NCBI GenBank assembly: GCA_030690945.1
Contig: JAUYFM010000021.1
Coordinates: 1-64,000, forward strand
Source: Smithellaceae bacterium
GTDB lineage: Bacteria; Desulfobacterota; Syntrophia; Syntrophales; Smithellaceae
Length of the DNA stretch: 64,000 nucleotides
Reading direction: 5' to 3'
Shown: piece by piece, positions 36,401 to 44,898 of the stretch
Position numbering within the stretch: position 1 is the stretch's first letter
How the letters are laid out: every line of letters starts with the position of its first letter
Translations under genes and position numbers: made by a program
Notes under the pieces: generated by a model
The model's database searches: none
What the model saw: the letters and a program-made list of their open reading frames with translations, nothing else
What the model was told of the DNA's origin: nothing

Positions 36401-39208
36401 ATCCAGACTGTAAAAAGCTTCGAACGGCAGGCAGGCGATCGTGAATAAAATCTGCAGACCATGCCTCCTCGCCTGACGCATCACGTAGGTCAGGTGATCC
36501 TGCCACAGCACGTCTCCCGGTTTACGAAACAGATCAAGAAGGACGGCGCCCATGGAAGGAATGAGAAGAATCGCCGCCAGAAGCAGCGTCCATAGCCAAG
36601 CCTGCGGCAATATCGTCCAGCCGGCAACCAACATGATGGTCAGCGCGGCGGGAACGAGACTGCGGCGAAGGTTGTCGAATATTTTCCACTGGGAAAGACA
36701 TGATAATACATTCTTTTGATGTTCTCCGCCCAAAACAGGAACCTTTAATCTCAGCCAACCGGCGATTTGCCAGTCCCCGCGAATCCAGCGGCGTCTGCGA
36801 CTCACATCCACCCGGTACTGAGCCGGATATTCTTCATACAACTCCACATCGGAAATAAGACCCGAGCGCGCATGACAACCCTCGATCAGGTCGTGACTGA
36901 GTATCCGGTTTTCGGGAAGACGGTTGTGCAGCGCTTGTTCAAACGCGTCGACATCATAGATGCCCTTGCCGACAAAGGAACCTTCGCCGAAGACATCCTG
37001 ATAAATATCGGAAACCATGCGCGTATAAGGGTCGATCCCCGTGTGGCCTCCCCACAATCGCGAATACCGGGTCTGTCTGGCCCCGGATAAGCTTTCCGTT
37101 AGCCTAGGCTGAAGGATGCCGTAACCGGCGTTAATGATTTTTTTCGATTCGTCAAAACGGGGACGGTTCAGCGGATGGGCCATCGTCCCGATGAATTTTT
37201 CCGCGGCATCGCGAGGCAGTTGCGTATCCGTATCCAGGGTAATGACATACTTCACATTGGATAATAATTCCGCGGCGCCGACAATCTTTGAAAAACTATC
37301 TTTCGCGCCGCCTCGCAGCACGGCATTCAACTCGGCCAACTTGCCGCGTTTACGTTCGTAGCCCATCCAGATGCCTTCCTCCGGATTCCAAAGACGCGGG
37401 CGGTGAAAAAGGAAAAATGTTCCTCCTTTGACGCCCCTGTATTTCTCGTGGAGGTCTTTAATCCCCTTCTCGGCCAGGCGCAAAAGCTCGTCGTCTTCAG
37501 GCATTTTCTCCTGAGGGGCGTCGCAAAAATCAGTAAGAAGACCGAAGTGCAGGTTATCTTCTCTGTTCGTCAGAAATCGAATTTCCAGCGCTTCGACCAA
37601 ATCTTCCACGTTTTGAACATTGTTGAGCATCGTGGGGATGATCACCAGCGTGCTCGACTCCGGCGGAATTTCCAGAGAAAAGTCCATGCGCGGCAAGGGA
37701 TGGGGATGCGTGAGCAGCGTGACCAGCCAATTGGTCAGAGCCACGCCCAGAGAGCTTGCGCTAAGAACCAGGACAATAGCCGCAGGTCCCATGATCCAGC
37801 CGTGAACACCTGCTGCATGAATCTTTGTAAGCAGATATCCCGCCAATAAGAAAGTCATCCCAATGATGCTGCCCAGATAGAGCAATAAGGGAACCCGGTC
37901 CAGAGCTCTTCTTACAGACTCGGATAAAGAAAGGCGCATCTCGGCGCTTTTTTCAAGTTCAGGTAATCCTTTGTCAATCAGATAATAACCAACATGGGTC
38001 ATCCGCTCATCGCCGCTTTTCCGGGGCAGGGCGGATTTAGCCAAATCGATGGCTTTTTGTGCGACATCCCTTTCGAGCATCGGACTGTTTTTGGCAATTT
38101 TTTCTACGACATGACGATAATGGTCGCGCGTGACAAAATCCATTCGAACATAGACATCGCCGGGATCTTCCCGCAGCACTTTTTCAACCACACTCATGGT
38201 CTCGACAAATTCCCGCCAGTTCATCGTCGTCAGAAACCGGAGAGAGCCGATACTATTGCTGACGGACGCCTGGTCGGCGGCCAGTTGATGATTTCCCGAC
38301 CGGATCACCTGTTCGATGGTCAAATGCGATTCGGAAAGCCGCTGTTCGATCCAGCCCAAAGGCAAGGCCAACGCCGGACTCTTTCCCTGCAAACGGCGGG
38401 CAAATTCCGCGACAAACGGATTTAAAAGCGGAGGATCAGACCGGGCCATATCCGCAATGGCTAAGACAAGACTTTTGGGGTCACGCCTCGCGACATCAAT
38501 CATCTGATCCGCCCAATAACTGGCGCGCTCCCGGTCGGCAATATCGGCCATGATACGCGTTCCGATCCGCCGGAGATTTTCAATCAGCGCCAGACGCAGC
38601 ATGATCGGAATAGCCCACAACTCGCCTAGTTTCAGATGGGAAACCGACTGGTAGGCTGTAATAAAACTAACAAGGTTTTCCAGATCCACTCTGCCGTCGC
38701 CGTGGGAAATAATCTCCTGCGCGATATCATAAACCCTGGGCAGTCCGGCGGAAGTCCCGCCGACCAGCCGGGGCAGGCTCCGGCTGAATCCACGGGATAA
38801 GTGACGTTTGGCTGTGCGGACATTTTCTTCAATCAAATAAAAGTTATCCAGCAGCCATTCCTCAGCTGGAGCGACAGGGCTGTTCGTCTTGACGACGGCA
38901 GTCAACTGCCGGATGGTTTCAATCAGAATATCGTCATTGTCCTGGAGTCGTTCCAGGAGTTTTTCAGTCGCTTCCTTATTGGTTAATTGATGCAGGCTTG
39001 CCAGATTTTTACCATGCTGTTTCATCTGGTCGGAACTGAGCAATTCGGATCGCAAGGGGGATTCGTCGCGGGTATACTTTTTCCCGAAATGACTTTTCGA
39101 AAGGTACTTTTTCAAAAATAATAAAGTATTGGCTGCTGTCTTGTAAATCAAATTCAATTTTTGTCTCCTTGTGGAAGAGCAGAGGCGGCCATCATGCCCC
39201 GGACTCAC
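30419..39208 (-). CDS. Giant cyclic beta-1,2-glucan synthase-like protein (NdvB/ChvB type; GT84 + glycoamylase-like + GH94)
   Basis: 2,929 aa; VITLDTDTQLPRDAAEKFIGTMAHPLNRPRF, ISESGYNTID, MGSGDWNDGMNKVG motifs. Confidence 0.9.
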   Translation of the reverse strand: MSPGHDGRLCSSTRRQKLNLIYKTAANTLLFLKKYLSKSHFGKKYTRDESPLRSELLSSDQMKQHGKNLASLHQLTNKEATEKLLERLQDNDDILIETIRQLTAVVKTNSPVAPAEEWLLDNFYLIEENVRTAKRHLSRGFSRSLPRLVGGTSAGLPRVYDIAQEIISHGDGRVDLENLVSFITAYQSVSHLKLGELWAIPIMLRLALIENLRRIGTRIMADIADRERASYWADQMIDVARRDPKSLVLAIADMARSDPPLLNPFVAEFARRLQGKSPALALPLGWIEQRLSESHLTIEQVIRSGNHQLAADQASVSNSIGSLRFLTTMNWREFVETMSVVEKVLREDPGDVYVRMDFVTRDHYRHVVEKIAKNSPMLERDVAQKAIDLAKSALPRKSGDERMTHVGYYLIDKGLPELEKSAEMRLSLSESVRRALDRVPLLLYLGSIIGMTFLLAGYLLTKIHAAGVHGWIMGPAAIVLVLSASSLGVALTNWLVTLLTHPHPLPRMDFSLEIPPESSTLVIIPTMLNNVQNVEDLVEALEIRFLTNREDNLHFGLLTDFCDAPQEKMPEDDELLRLAEKGIKDLHEKYRGVKGGTFFLFHRPRLWNPEEGIWMGYERKRGKLAELNAVLRGGAKDSFSKIVGAAELLSNVKYVITLDTDTQLPRDAAEKFIGTMAHPLNRPRFDESKKIINAGYGILQPRLTESLSGARQTRYSRLWGGHTGIDPYTRMVSDIYQDVFGEGSFVGKGIYDVDAFEQALHNRLPENRILSHDLIEGCHARSGLISDVELYEEYPAQYRVDVSRRRRWIRGDWQIAGWLRLKVPVLGGEHQKNVLSCLSQWKIFDNLRRSLVPAALTIMLVAGWTILPQAWLWTLLLAAILLIPSMGAVLLDLFRKPGDVLWQDHLTYVMRQARRHGLQILFTIACLPFEAFYSLDAILRTGSRMLVTHKRLLEWNPFQNQPHPAANDLVASCRAMWIAPVLSAAVLTYISIARPGALCAALPVLILWFLSPAITWWASRPSVKEGITLNDEQIIFLRKAARRTWSFFETFVTAEEHWLPPDNYQEQPGSVIAHRTSPTNIGLALLANLSACDFGYATPGEFLRRTANTFGTLEKMDRHRGHFYNWYDTQTLKTLPPHYISTVDSGNLCGYLLTLKQGLLDLPDRISSENRLLEGIADTYSVLKDVAGNTFKNELAEFKKHLERPVSPKRATVNDWWLRLDMLTQSASILAASFEADPQSQSYGWAQALVHQCRDAVDELMTLCPWAALQIPTAGVARLFEEIGIPTLREVSDLSARWLSSVEEIIGPSANDEEQAWSREFHKLVLEGSRLSRERLSLIQTLIKKAGEFADMDYSFLYDKGHQLLTIGYSVGDRRRDTSFYDLLASEARFCSFVAIAQGQLPKENWFALGRMLTNPGGDPVLLSWDGSMFEYLMPLLVMPNYENTLLDQTYKAVVKRQIAYGEKRGVPWGISESGYNTIDVHLNYQYRAFGVPGLGLKRGLSDDLVISPYASALALMIAPEEACENLQRLAAKGMMGAYGFYEALDYTATRLPAGQVSVAVRSFMAHHQGMSLLALSHLLLNRPMQKRFESEPMFQSAMLLLQERIPKAVSFYRQIADDINVRKSSAPQKVPSRMIETPDTPVPEVQLLSNGRYHVMITNAGGGYSRWKDIAVTRWREDATRDPWGMFCYIRDVSTGEFWSNAYQPTLKKPERYEAIFSDSKVEFRRRDDEINTHTQIAVSPEDDIELRRIRITNRSRKRRELDLTSYAEVVIATPAADAMHPAFSNLFVQTEIIRNRQAILCTRRPRSKDEPTYWTFHLMALHGTDQSEVSYETDRLKFVGRGNTLSCPAAMKGSTNGTKALSNTEGSVLDPVVAIRRPIKLSPGESVTMDIVSGIAETRAKALGLIEKYHDNRLADRVFNLAWTHSQVMLRQINATPEDAHLYGRLAGSVIYANSSLRTDPRIILKNRRGQSGLWGYAISGDLPIVLLQINDHTNIELVRQLQQAHAYWRLKGLAVDLVIWNEDNAIYRQSLHDQIVGLIATSMENKVADRPGGIFVRPGDQISSEDRILLQTVSRVIIKDDMGTLAEQISRHKMKTIAAPRLKPVKNQSAKSKDEGVFSYPGLLFTNGLGGFSPDGCEYVTITKPGEKTPLPWVNILANPHFGSIISESGSASTWSENAHEYRLTPWNNDPVSDINGEAFYIRDEETGQVWSPTPLPAGGRTPYACRHGFGYSVFEHTEDGIRSELWIYVSVTAPVKFMVLKLHNESGRSRTLSVTGYLEWVLGDLRPKTAMHVITEVDAGSGALFARNQYNTDFADRVAFFDVDNPTRTYTCDRDEFIGRNGELSKPAAMTRSELSGQVGAGLDPCGTIQVTVGLNSGQEHEVIFRLGVTGRRGADDASKTVRDFRGSTIAQNELEAVHRYWKKTLGALQIETPDPSLNILTNGWLLYQTLSSRLWARNGYYQSGGAFGFRDQLQDVMALVYAQPALVRGHLLLCASRQFLEGDVQHWWHPPTGRGIRTQCSDDYLWLPLVVSRYVSSTGDVGILNENVSFLEGRQLRADEDSYYDLPSVTDEKNSLYEHCVRAIQRGLRFGSHGLPFMGSGDWNDGMNKVGDEGKGESVWMGFFLYEVLNKFAEIARLKNDVPFADLCGQEAVKLQRNIEQNGWDGGWYRRAYSDDGSVLGSGANTECRIDSVAQSWSVLSGAGEKTRARQAMNAVDEFLVHRDKKLVQLLDPPFDKSEMEPGYIKGYVPGVRENGGQYTHAAIWVAMAFAALGDRKRAWDVMDIINPINHARSPGEVEIYKVEPYVVSADIYALAPHIGRGGWTWFTGSAAWMYRLIVESLLGLSLKNGKISFSPCLPASWNEIKIHYRYEETLYHIIIRQAAGTTAVLTLDGLVMPAAEIQLVDDRQEHTLEVDIPLVPDES

Positions 39209-39228
39209 ATCTTTTTACCGGGCCTACT

Positions 39229-40326
39229 TTAGAGAATAGATCGTTTGCCGTTATACCGTTCGGTATCGTAATATTTATCCACATCGATGAGATTCAGGTG
39301 ATCGGTAACATCTTTCATGGGCACCGATGTGATCTCACCATGGCGATAGCTTACCATCCTGCCGAAATCCTCGTTGACAATCATGTCCACGGCCGCGATC
39401 CCGAACCACCTCGCCATCAGGCGGTCCCGGGCCGACGGCGATCCTCCCCGCTGAAGGTGACTCAATGTGACATGGCGGGTTTCCAATCCCGTTTTCCCCT
39501 CGATTTCCTTCGCGATATAGGCGGCAATGCCCCCCAGTGACCGGTGACCGAACTCATCCACCTTATTGTCCTTGCAGAATTCTTTATTGACAGTCATTGT
39601 CGCGCCCTCGGAAACGACGATGATACTGTACTGAATCTCCCGGCCACGGCGTTCTTCGAGAAGATCGCAGACCCGTTCCATATCAAAACGGTGCTCGGGG
39701 ATCAGAATGATGTAAGCGCCGCTGCATTCGCCGCCGTGCAGGGCGAGCCAGCCCGCATGCCGGCCCATGGTTTCCACCACAAAGATCCGGTTGTGGGACC
39801 CGGCGGTCGTCCGGAGGCGATCGATCTCTTCCATGATGATATTCACCGCCGAATCGAAGCCCAATGAATAATCGGTGCCTGCAAGATCGCCGTCAATGGT
39901 CTTGGGAATGCCGATGGTCTTGATGCCCAGCCGATGGAGTTTGGAGGCAACGCCGAGGGTATCCTCGCCGCCGATGGCCACAATGACGTTGATGCCAAGT
40001 CGGTCGATATTGTCCATCACTTTTTGCGAGGCGTCATTTTTTGAATTGAAGGGGTTGGTCCGGGATGTTCCGAGATTTGTCCCTCCGTAGCGGTCCCACG
40101 TGCGCACAATCTCCTCGTCGAGCTTCATGGTGTGACGGGTCAGGCTCTCCGGACAACCCGGATCGACCTCCACGAGGCCCTTCCACCCGTCCCGGATGCC
40201 GATGACGTCGAAGGTGACGGACCGCTTCTTCGCGAGAAGGGGATCAAGAGCCGTTTTAGTCACCCATTTGATCGCGCCGTTGAGGCCCGGACAATCGCCG
40301 CCACCCGTTAAAACCGCTATTCTCAT
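39229..40326 (-). CDS. 6-phosphofructokinase family (PPi-type signature)
   Basis: LTGGGDCPGLNGAI; GGEDTLG; PKTIDGDLAGTD. Confidence 0.9.
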   Translation of the reverse strand: MRIAVLTGGGDCPGLNGAIKWVTKTALDPLLAKKRSVTFDVIGIRDGWKGLVEVDPGCPESLTRHTMKLDEEIVRTWDRYGGTNLGTSRTNPFNSKNDASQKVMDNIDRLGINVIVAIGGEDTLGVASKLHRLGIKTIGIPKTIDGDLAGTDYSLGFDSAVNIIMEEIDRLRTTAGSHNRIFVVETMGRHAGWLALHGGECSGAYIILIPEHRFDMERVCDLLEERRGREIQYSIIVVSEGATMTVNKEFCKDNKVDEFGHRSLGGIAAYIAKEIEGKTGLETRHVTLSHLQRGGSPSARDRLMARWFGIAAVDMIVNEDFGRMVSYRHGEITSVPMKDVTDHLNLIDVDKYYDTERYNGKRSIL

Positions 40327-40457
40327 TGCTATTTTTCCTATTTAAAAGAATATTGCATATTCCTTGGTTTTTATCAACTGAAGAGTTTTGACCAGGCTAT
40401 CCGGCCGCTATTCGCCGAGCTTGACCACCCTGTCTTTCGGTGTTAATGGGGTTTCAG

Positions 40458-40560
40458 TTTAATCCCGCTGTTGCGGGACGAGCGTCAATTCTCCGCGAGC
40501 TTGCTCGCGATATAATGACGCTCATTACATACCTCGACAGCGAGCTCGCGAGGTGGTTGA
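40458..40560. repeat. 103-bp dispersed palindromic repeat, copy B (inverted relative to copy A)
   Basis: Reverse complement matches 15058-15160 with few substitutions. Confidence 0.88.
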
Positions 40561-42399
40561 TTGACGAGGATTATTTTGAAAAAAAGCAAACAGGATTCTT
40601 TCTGGGGCGGCGTTGTTCGCTCAATGGGGATTGTGTTCGGCGATATCGGCACAAGCCCCATCTATACGTTAACCGTTGTGTTTGTCCTGACCCCGAGAAC
40701 CCAGGATAGCGTCTTGGGAATTCTTTCCCTCGTTGTCTGGACATTGCTGATCCTCGTCACGGCCGAATACGCCTGGCTGGCCATGAGCCTTTCCTATAAA
40801 GGACAAGGCGGGGAAATCATGCTGCGGGAAATCCTGAGCAGAACGCTCAAACCCGGCCGCAAGCTGGCCTTTGCCGGAGTTCTTACGTTCATCGGCGTCT
40901 CACTTTTATTGGGCGACGGGGTCATCACGCCCGCGATTACCATTCTTTCCGCCGTGGAAGGAATCCTGCTTGTCCCCGGCCTGGAAAACATGCAACTGGG
41001 AATTCTGATGCTGATTGCGGTAGCGATTGCCGTCGTACTTTTTGCCGTTCAATCCCGGGGAGTGGATAAAGTCGCCGGGATATTCGGACCGGTCATGCTG
41101 GTTTGGTTTATTTGCCTGGCACTAACGGGACTGGCCTCCGTGATTACCATGCCGGGAATCCTGAAGGCCGTCAATCCCTATTATGCCTTCAAATTTCTTT
41201 CGGAAAATGGCCTGGCGGGATTTTTTGTCCTGTCCGAGGTCATTTTGTGCGCCACCGGCGGCGAGGCCCTGTATGCCGACATGGGCCACCTGGGCAAAAA
41301 ACCGATTCTGCGTGCCTGGTATTTCGTATTTGCCGCCATCCTTCTCAATTACATGGGTCAGGGTGTCTTTGCCATTGCCCATCCGGACGTCAAATACCTG
41401 CTCTTCGGTATGGTCCAGCATCAGGCCCCCTATCTTTATATTCCATTTCTTCTGCTCACCGTCGGGGCAACGATTATCGCGTCACAAGCGATCATCAGCG
41501 GAACTTTTTCCGTGGTCTATCAGGGAATTACCACGAGACTCATGCCGCTGATGAAGGTCGCCTATACATCCAGCCAGATTAAATCACAAATCCATATTCC
41601 AGTCGTGAACGGGATATTGATGTGCGCAGTCATTTTCATGATCCTGATCTTTCAAAAATCGGAAAATCTGGCTGCGGCATACGGCATGGCGGTGACCGGA
41701 TCGATGACCATCACAGCTTTGATGATGGTTCTGGTTTTTTCGCAAATCAAAAAATGGAAATGGAAGCTTCCCTTCGCCGTTATCGTCAGCGGCATTGCCT
41801 TTGCTTTTTTTGTCGCCACACTGAGCAAGCTGCCTCACGGCGCCTATTGGTCGCTAATCCTGGCCGCCATCCCCTTTTGCCTCATTCTTATCTGGACAAA
41901 GGGGCAGAAACGCCTGTTCAAATCTCTGCGGCCATTGGATCTGGAAACGTTTCTCATCAGCTACGAACAGATCTACGCCAAAGGCAGAAACATTGCCGGC
42001 ACCGCCCTTTATTTCTGTCGGGGTTACAAAATGATCTCGCCCTATATTGTCCACAGCATCTTCCGCAGTAACATTATCTATGAGCGGAATATCCTGATTT
42101 CCATCAGCCGGACCGATGAACCCTTCGGCATTAAGGTGGATCTGAAGCAGGATCTGGCGCCGGGCCTCGAGGCGCTGGAAGTGGAAGCCGGTTACCGGGA
42201 AATTTTCGATCTGGAAGGTCTGATCAAAGAACAGGGCATTCAGGAAAAGGTTATCTTTTACGGCGTGGAGGACATCGTTACACGCAATCCTATCTGGCGC
42301 ATCTTCAGCGTGATCAAGCGGATCACGCCCAATTTCGTTCAGTTCAGCAAACTGCCGCCCAGCCGTCTGCAGGGGATTGTCACGCGAGTGGAAATGTAA
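40561..42399 (+). CDS. kup: Kup-family potassium uptake transporter (start possibly TTG at 40576)
   Basis: GIVFGDIGTSPIYTL; GQGGEIMLREIL. Confidence 0.92.
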   Translation: MTRIILKKSKQDSFWGGVVRSMGIVFGDIGTSPIYTLTVVFVLTPRTQDSVLGILSLVVWTLLILVTAEYAWLAMSLSYKGQGGEIMLREILSRTLKPGRKLAFAGVLTFIGVSLLLGDGVITPAITILSAVEGILLVPGLENMQLGILMLIAVAIAVVLFAVQSRGVDKVAGIFGPVMLVWFICLALTGLASVITMPGILKAVNPYYAFKFLSENGLAGFFVLSEVILCATGGEALYADMGHLGKKPILRAWYFVFAAILLNYMGQGVFAIAHPDVKYLLFGMVQHQAPYLYIPFLLLTVGATIIASQAIISGTFSVVYQGITTRLMPLMKVAYTSSQIKSQIHIPVVNGILMCAVIFMILIFQKSENLAAAYGMAVTGSMTITALMMVLVFSQIKKWKWKLPFAVIVSGIAFAFFVATLSKLPHGAYWSLILAAIPFCLILIWTKGQKRLFKSLRPLDLETFLISYEQIYAKGRNIAGTALYFCRGYKMISPYIVHSIFRSNIIYERNILISISRTDEPFGIKVDLKQDLAPGLEALEVEAGYREIFDLEGLIKEQGIQEKVIFYGVEDIVTRNPIWRIFSVIKRITPNFVQFSKLPPSRLQGIVTRVEM

Positions 42400-42452
42400 T
42401 TACACCCTTTCTTCATCAAGCGGCATTGCTTTATGCATATTTTCCGTCGCTT

Positions 42453-42866
42453 TCAGCGGTTAAGAAAAGTCATGGTTAAAATATTGCTGTCCCCTTCCCG
42501 TCGGTAGGCCACTTGATCGGTCATCTTACGAATCAGGAACACGCCCATGCCACCGACCTTGCGACAGGCCAGATCGGGTTGCAAATCGGGATCGGCAAGG
42601 GAGAGAGGATTGAAAGAAACACCTGCATCACGGATTTCAATCGTCAGCGCCGAATCATCCGAAGCCGAACACCGCACTTCGACCTGTCCCTGGTTTTGGG
42701 CATAGCCATGCACAAACACATTGACCAGCGCCTCTTCCGCAACCAGTTCGATCTGCTGCCGGGCCTCTTCGGAGAATCCCTTTTTTTTCGCCTCGGCCGT
42801 GATAAAAGTCAACAAGTCATGCAGGCTTTCTACCCGGGCGGGCATTTGTTTGATCAGCATAGACAT
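42453..42866 (-). CDS. Anti-sigma regulatory factor (RsbW-like HATPase)
   Basis: ELVAEEALVNVFVHGYAQ...VGGMGVFLIRKMTD. Confidence 0.88.
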   Translation of the reverse strand: MSMLIKQMPARVESLHDLLTFITAEAKKKGFSEEARQQIELVAEEALVNVFVHGYAQNQGQVEVRCSASDDSALTIEIRDAGVSFNPLSLADPDLQPDLACRKVGGMGVFLIRKMTDQVAYRREGDSNILTMTFLNR

Positions 42867-42888
42867 AGACGCTCATTTCGGCTCGACG

Positions 42889-43224
42889 CTATTGGAGGGC
42901 GTCTTGGGCCGCTCCCAGGGTTTCGAATGCAGGGATAAGGGCGATAAATCCCGATATGGTGAACACGTCTTTCACGTTATCCCGGAGCCTGGCCATGCAC
43001 AGCTTCCCGTCGCGCGCTTTCATCTTTTTGGCGGTGGTGAGAAATACTCTCAGGCCGGCGCTGCTGATATAGTCGAGTCCGTCGAGATCGAAAACCAGCT
43101 TTGTTCCCGATTGTTCAAACCACTGGTTGATCCGCTCTTCCAGCTCGGGAACGGTTACAGCATCCAGCCTGCCTCGAATCGCAAAAACGAAAATATCTGA
43201 CTCATTGGTAACGACAATTTCCAT
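42889..43224 (-). CDS. STAS-domain anti-sigma factor antagonist
   Basis: RGRLDAVTVPELEERI...LDGLDYISSAGLRVFLTTAK. Confidence 0.92.
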   Translation of the reverse strand: MEIVVTNESDIFVFAIRGRLDAVTVPELEERINQWFEQSGTKLVFDLDGLDYISSAGLRVFLTTAKKMKARDGKLCMARLRDNVKDVFTISGFIALIPAFETLGAAQDALQ

Positions 43225-43310
43225 GGGTATACTCCTTTTATGATGGCTCGAACCTAAAATGCATTCAGGCACCTCAAGTATAGAAAGAACGAAAACGCAT
43301 GTCAATGAGT

Positions 43311-43435
43311 TTTAAGTAACATAAGTTTTAAGTAATTAAGATTTAAGGGTTAAGTAAAAAATATTAACTTAAAACTCAATTACTTAAAACTTAACTACTT
43401 AAAACTTAACTACTTATAACTTAAATCTTAAGACT
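43311..43435. repeat. AT-rich TTTTAAG/CTTAAAA repeat cluster upstream of PaaK-like gene
   Basis: Multiple TTTTAAG, ATTTAAG and reverse-complement CTTAAAAC copies. Confidence 0.8.
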
Positions 43436-43501
43436 TTTGTTTTGAGGTGAATTTATGCTATAGGGGTGCAAATATTTTTGACCTGAGGAGAACCGTAACC
43501 C

Positions 43502-44809
43502 ATGATCTACAATGAAGAATTCGAAACCCTCCCCCGGGAAGCCCTGGAAGCGCTGCAACTCAAAAGACTGCAGCAGGTTGCCTCACGGGTTTATCATAAC
43601 GTCGGCTTTTATAAAAAGTCCTTCGATAAAGCGGGTGTCTCGCCCGATAATCTGAAATCCCTCGACGACCTCAAACGGTTTCCCTTCACCACCAAGCAGG
43701 ATATGCGGGATAATTACCCCTTTGGATTATTCGCCACGCCGATGAGCAATGTCGTTCGTCTGCACGCCTCGTCGGGCACAACCGGCGCGTCCACGGTGGT
43801 CGGCTACACCAAGCGCGACATTGAAACCTGGGCGGAACTCATGGGACGCTGCTTTGTGGCCGCGGGCCTCACCAAAAACGACATCATCCATAACGCATAT
43901 GGATACGGCTTGTTCACCGGGGGCCTGGGCGCTCATTACGGCGCGGAAAAAATCGGCGCCAGCGTCATCCCGATGTCCGGGGGCAACACCAAACGCCAGA
44001 TCACGATTCTGCAGGATTTCGGCCCCACGGCCATCTGTTGCACGCCTTCCTATGCGCTCAATCTGGCCGAACAGGGTCGTGCCATGGGCGTGGATATGCG
44101 CGCGCTTTCGCTTCGCGTGGGCGTCTTCGGCGCGGAGCCCTGGAGCGAACAGATGCGTCAGGAAATTGAAAAAGCACTGGATCTGACAGCCATGAATATT
44201 TACGGCCTGTCCGAAATCATGGGTCCGGGCGTATCGATGGAGTGCATCGAAGCGCGCGACGGAATGCATATCTTTGAAGATCATTTTTTGGTAGAAACCA
44301 TCAATCCGAAGACCGGCGAAGTGCTGCCGCCAGGCGCTGAAGGCGAACTGATTTTTACGACACTGACCAAAGAAGCCTTTCCGCTCATCCGTTACCGGAC
44401 GCGCGACATATCCCGTTTGAATCCCGCGCCCTGCCGCTGTGGACGAACGCACTACCGCATGGACCGCGTTATGGGCCGCAGCGACGATATGCTCATTATT
44501 CGCGGTGTCAACGTTTTCCCCTCGCAGATCGAAGCCGTGCTGGTGGGCATCGAAGGTCTCGAACCACATTACCAGTTGATTGTTGACCGGGTGGGCACAC
44601 TCGACACACTGGAGGTGCAGGTGGAAGTGACGGAAAAACAGTTCGAGGGCGCCGACGAAGTCAAGGTGCTGCAGAAACTGGAAAAACAACTCCTCAAGGA
44701 CATGAAAGATTATCTGGGCATCACCGCCAAGGTCAAACTGGTGGAACCTAAAACCATCCAGCGCTCCGAAGGTAAGGCCAGTCGGGTGATTGATAAAAGA
44801 AAGTTTTAA
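43502..44809 (+). CDS. paaK: Phenylacetate-CoA ligase-like AMP-forming ligase
   Basis: [65 protein letters not shown]. Confidence 0.93.
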   Translation: MIYNEEFETLPREALEALQLKRLQQVASRVYHNVGFYKKSFDKAGVSPDNLKSLDDLKRFPFTTKQDMRDNYPFGLFATPMSNVVRLHASSGTTGASTVVGYTKRDIETWAELMGRCFVAAGLTKNDIIHNAYGYGLFTGGLGAHYGAEKIGASVIPMSGGNTKRQITILQDFGPTAICCTPSYALNLAEQGRAMGVDMRALSLRVGVFGAEPWSEQMRQEIEKALDLTAMNIYGLSEIMGPGVSMECIEARDGMHIFEDHFLVETINPKTGEVLPPGAEGELIFTTLTKEAFPLIRYRTRDISRLNPAPCRCGRTHYRMDRVMGRSDDMLIIRGVNVFPSQIEAVLVGIEGLEPHYQLIVDRVGTLDTLEVQVEVTEKQFEGADEVKVLQKLEKQLLKDMKDYLGITAKVKLVEPKTIQRSEGKASRVIDKRKF

Positions 44810-44852
44810 GTTTTAAGTTTTAAGATTTAAGATTTAAGATTTAAGATTTAAG
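44804..44852. repeat. Heptanucleotide tandem repeat (TTTTAAG)3(ATTTAAG)4
   Basis: Seven perfect-length 7-bp units, first one spanning the ligase stop codon. Confidence 0.95.
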
Positions 44853-44898
44853 GTGGAACGTGAAGCGCGGAGTTCGGCGAATCCAGCATGCGCCGGAG

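Noticed and set aside
43727-44689. 320-aa antisense ORF across the PaaK-like gene
   Set aside because: Long antisense ORFs are expected opposite GC-rich coding sequence; the plus-strand product has clear family motifs
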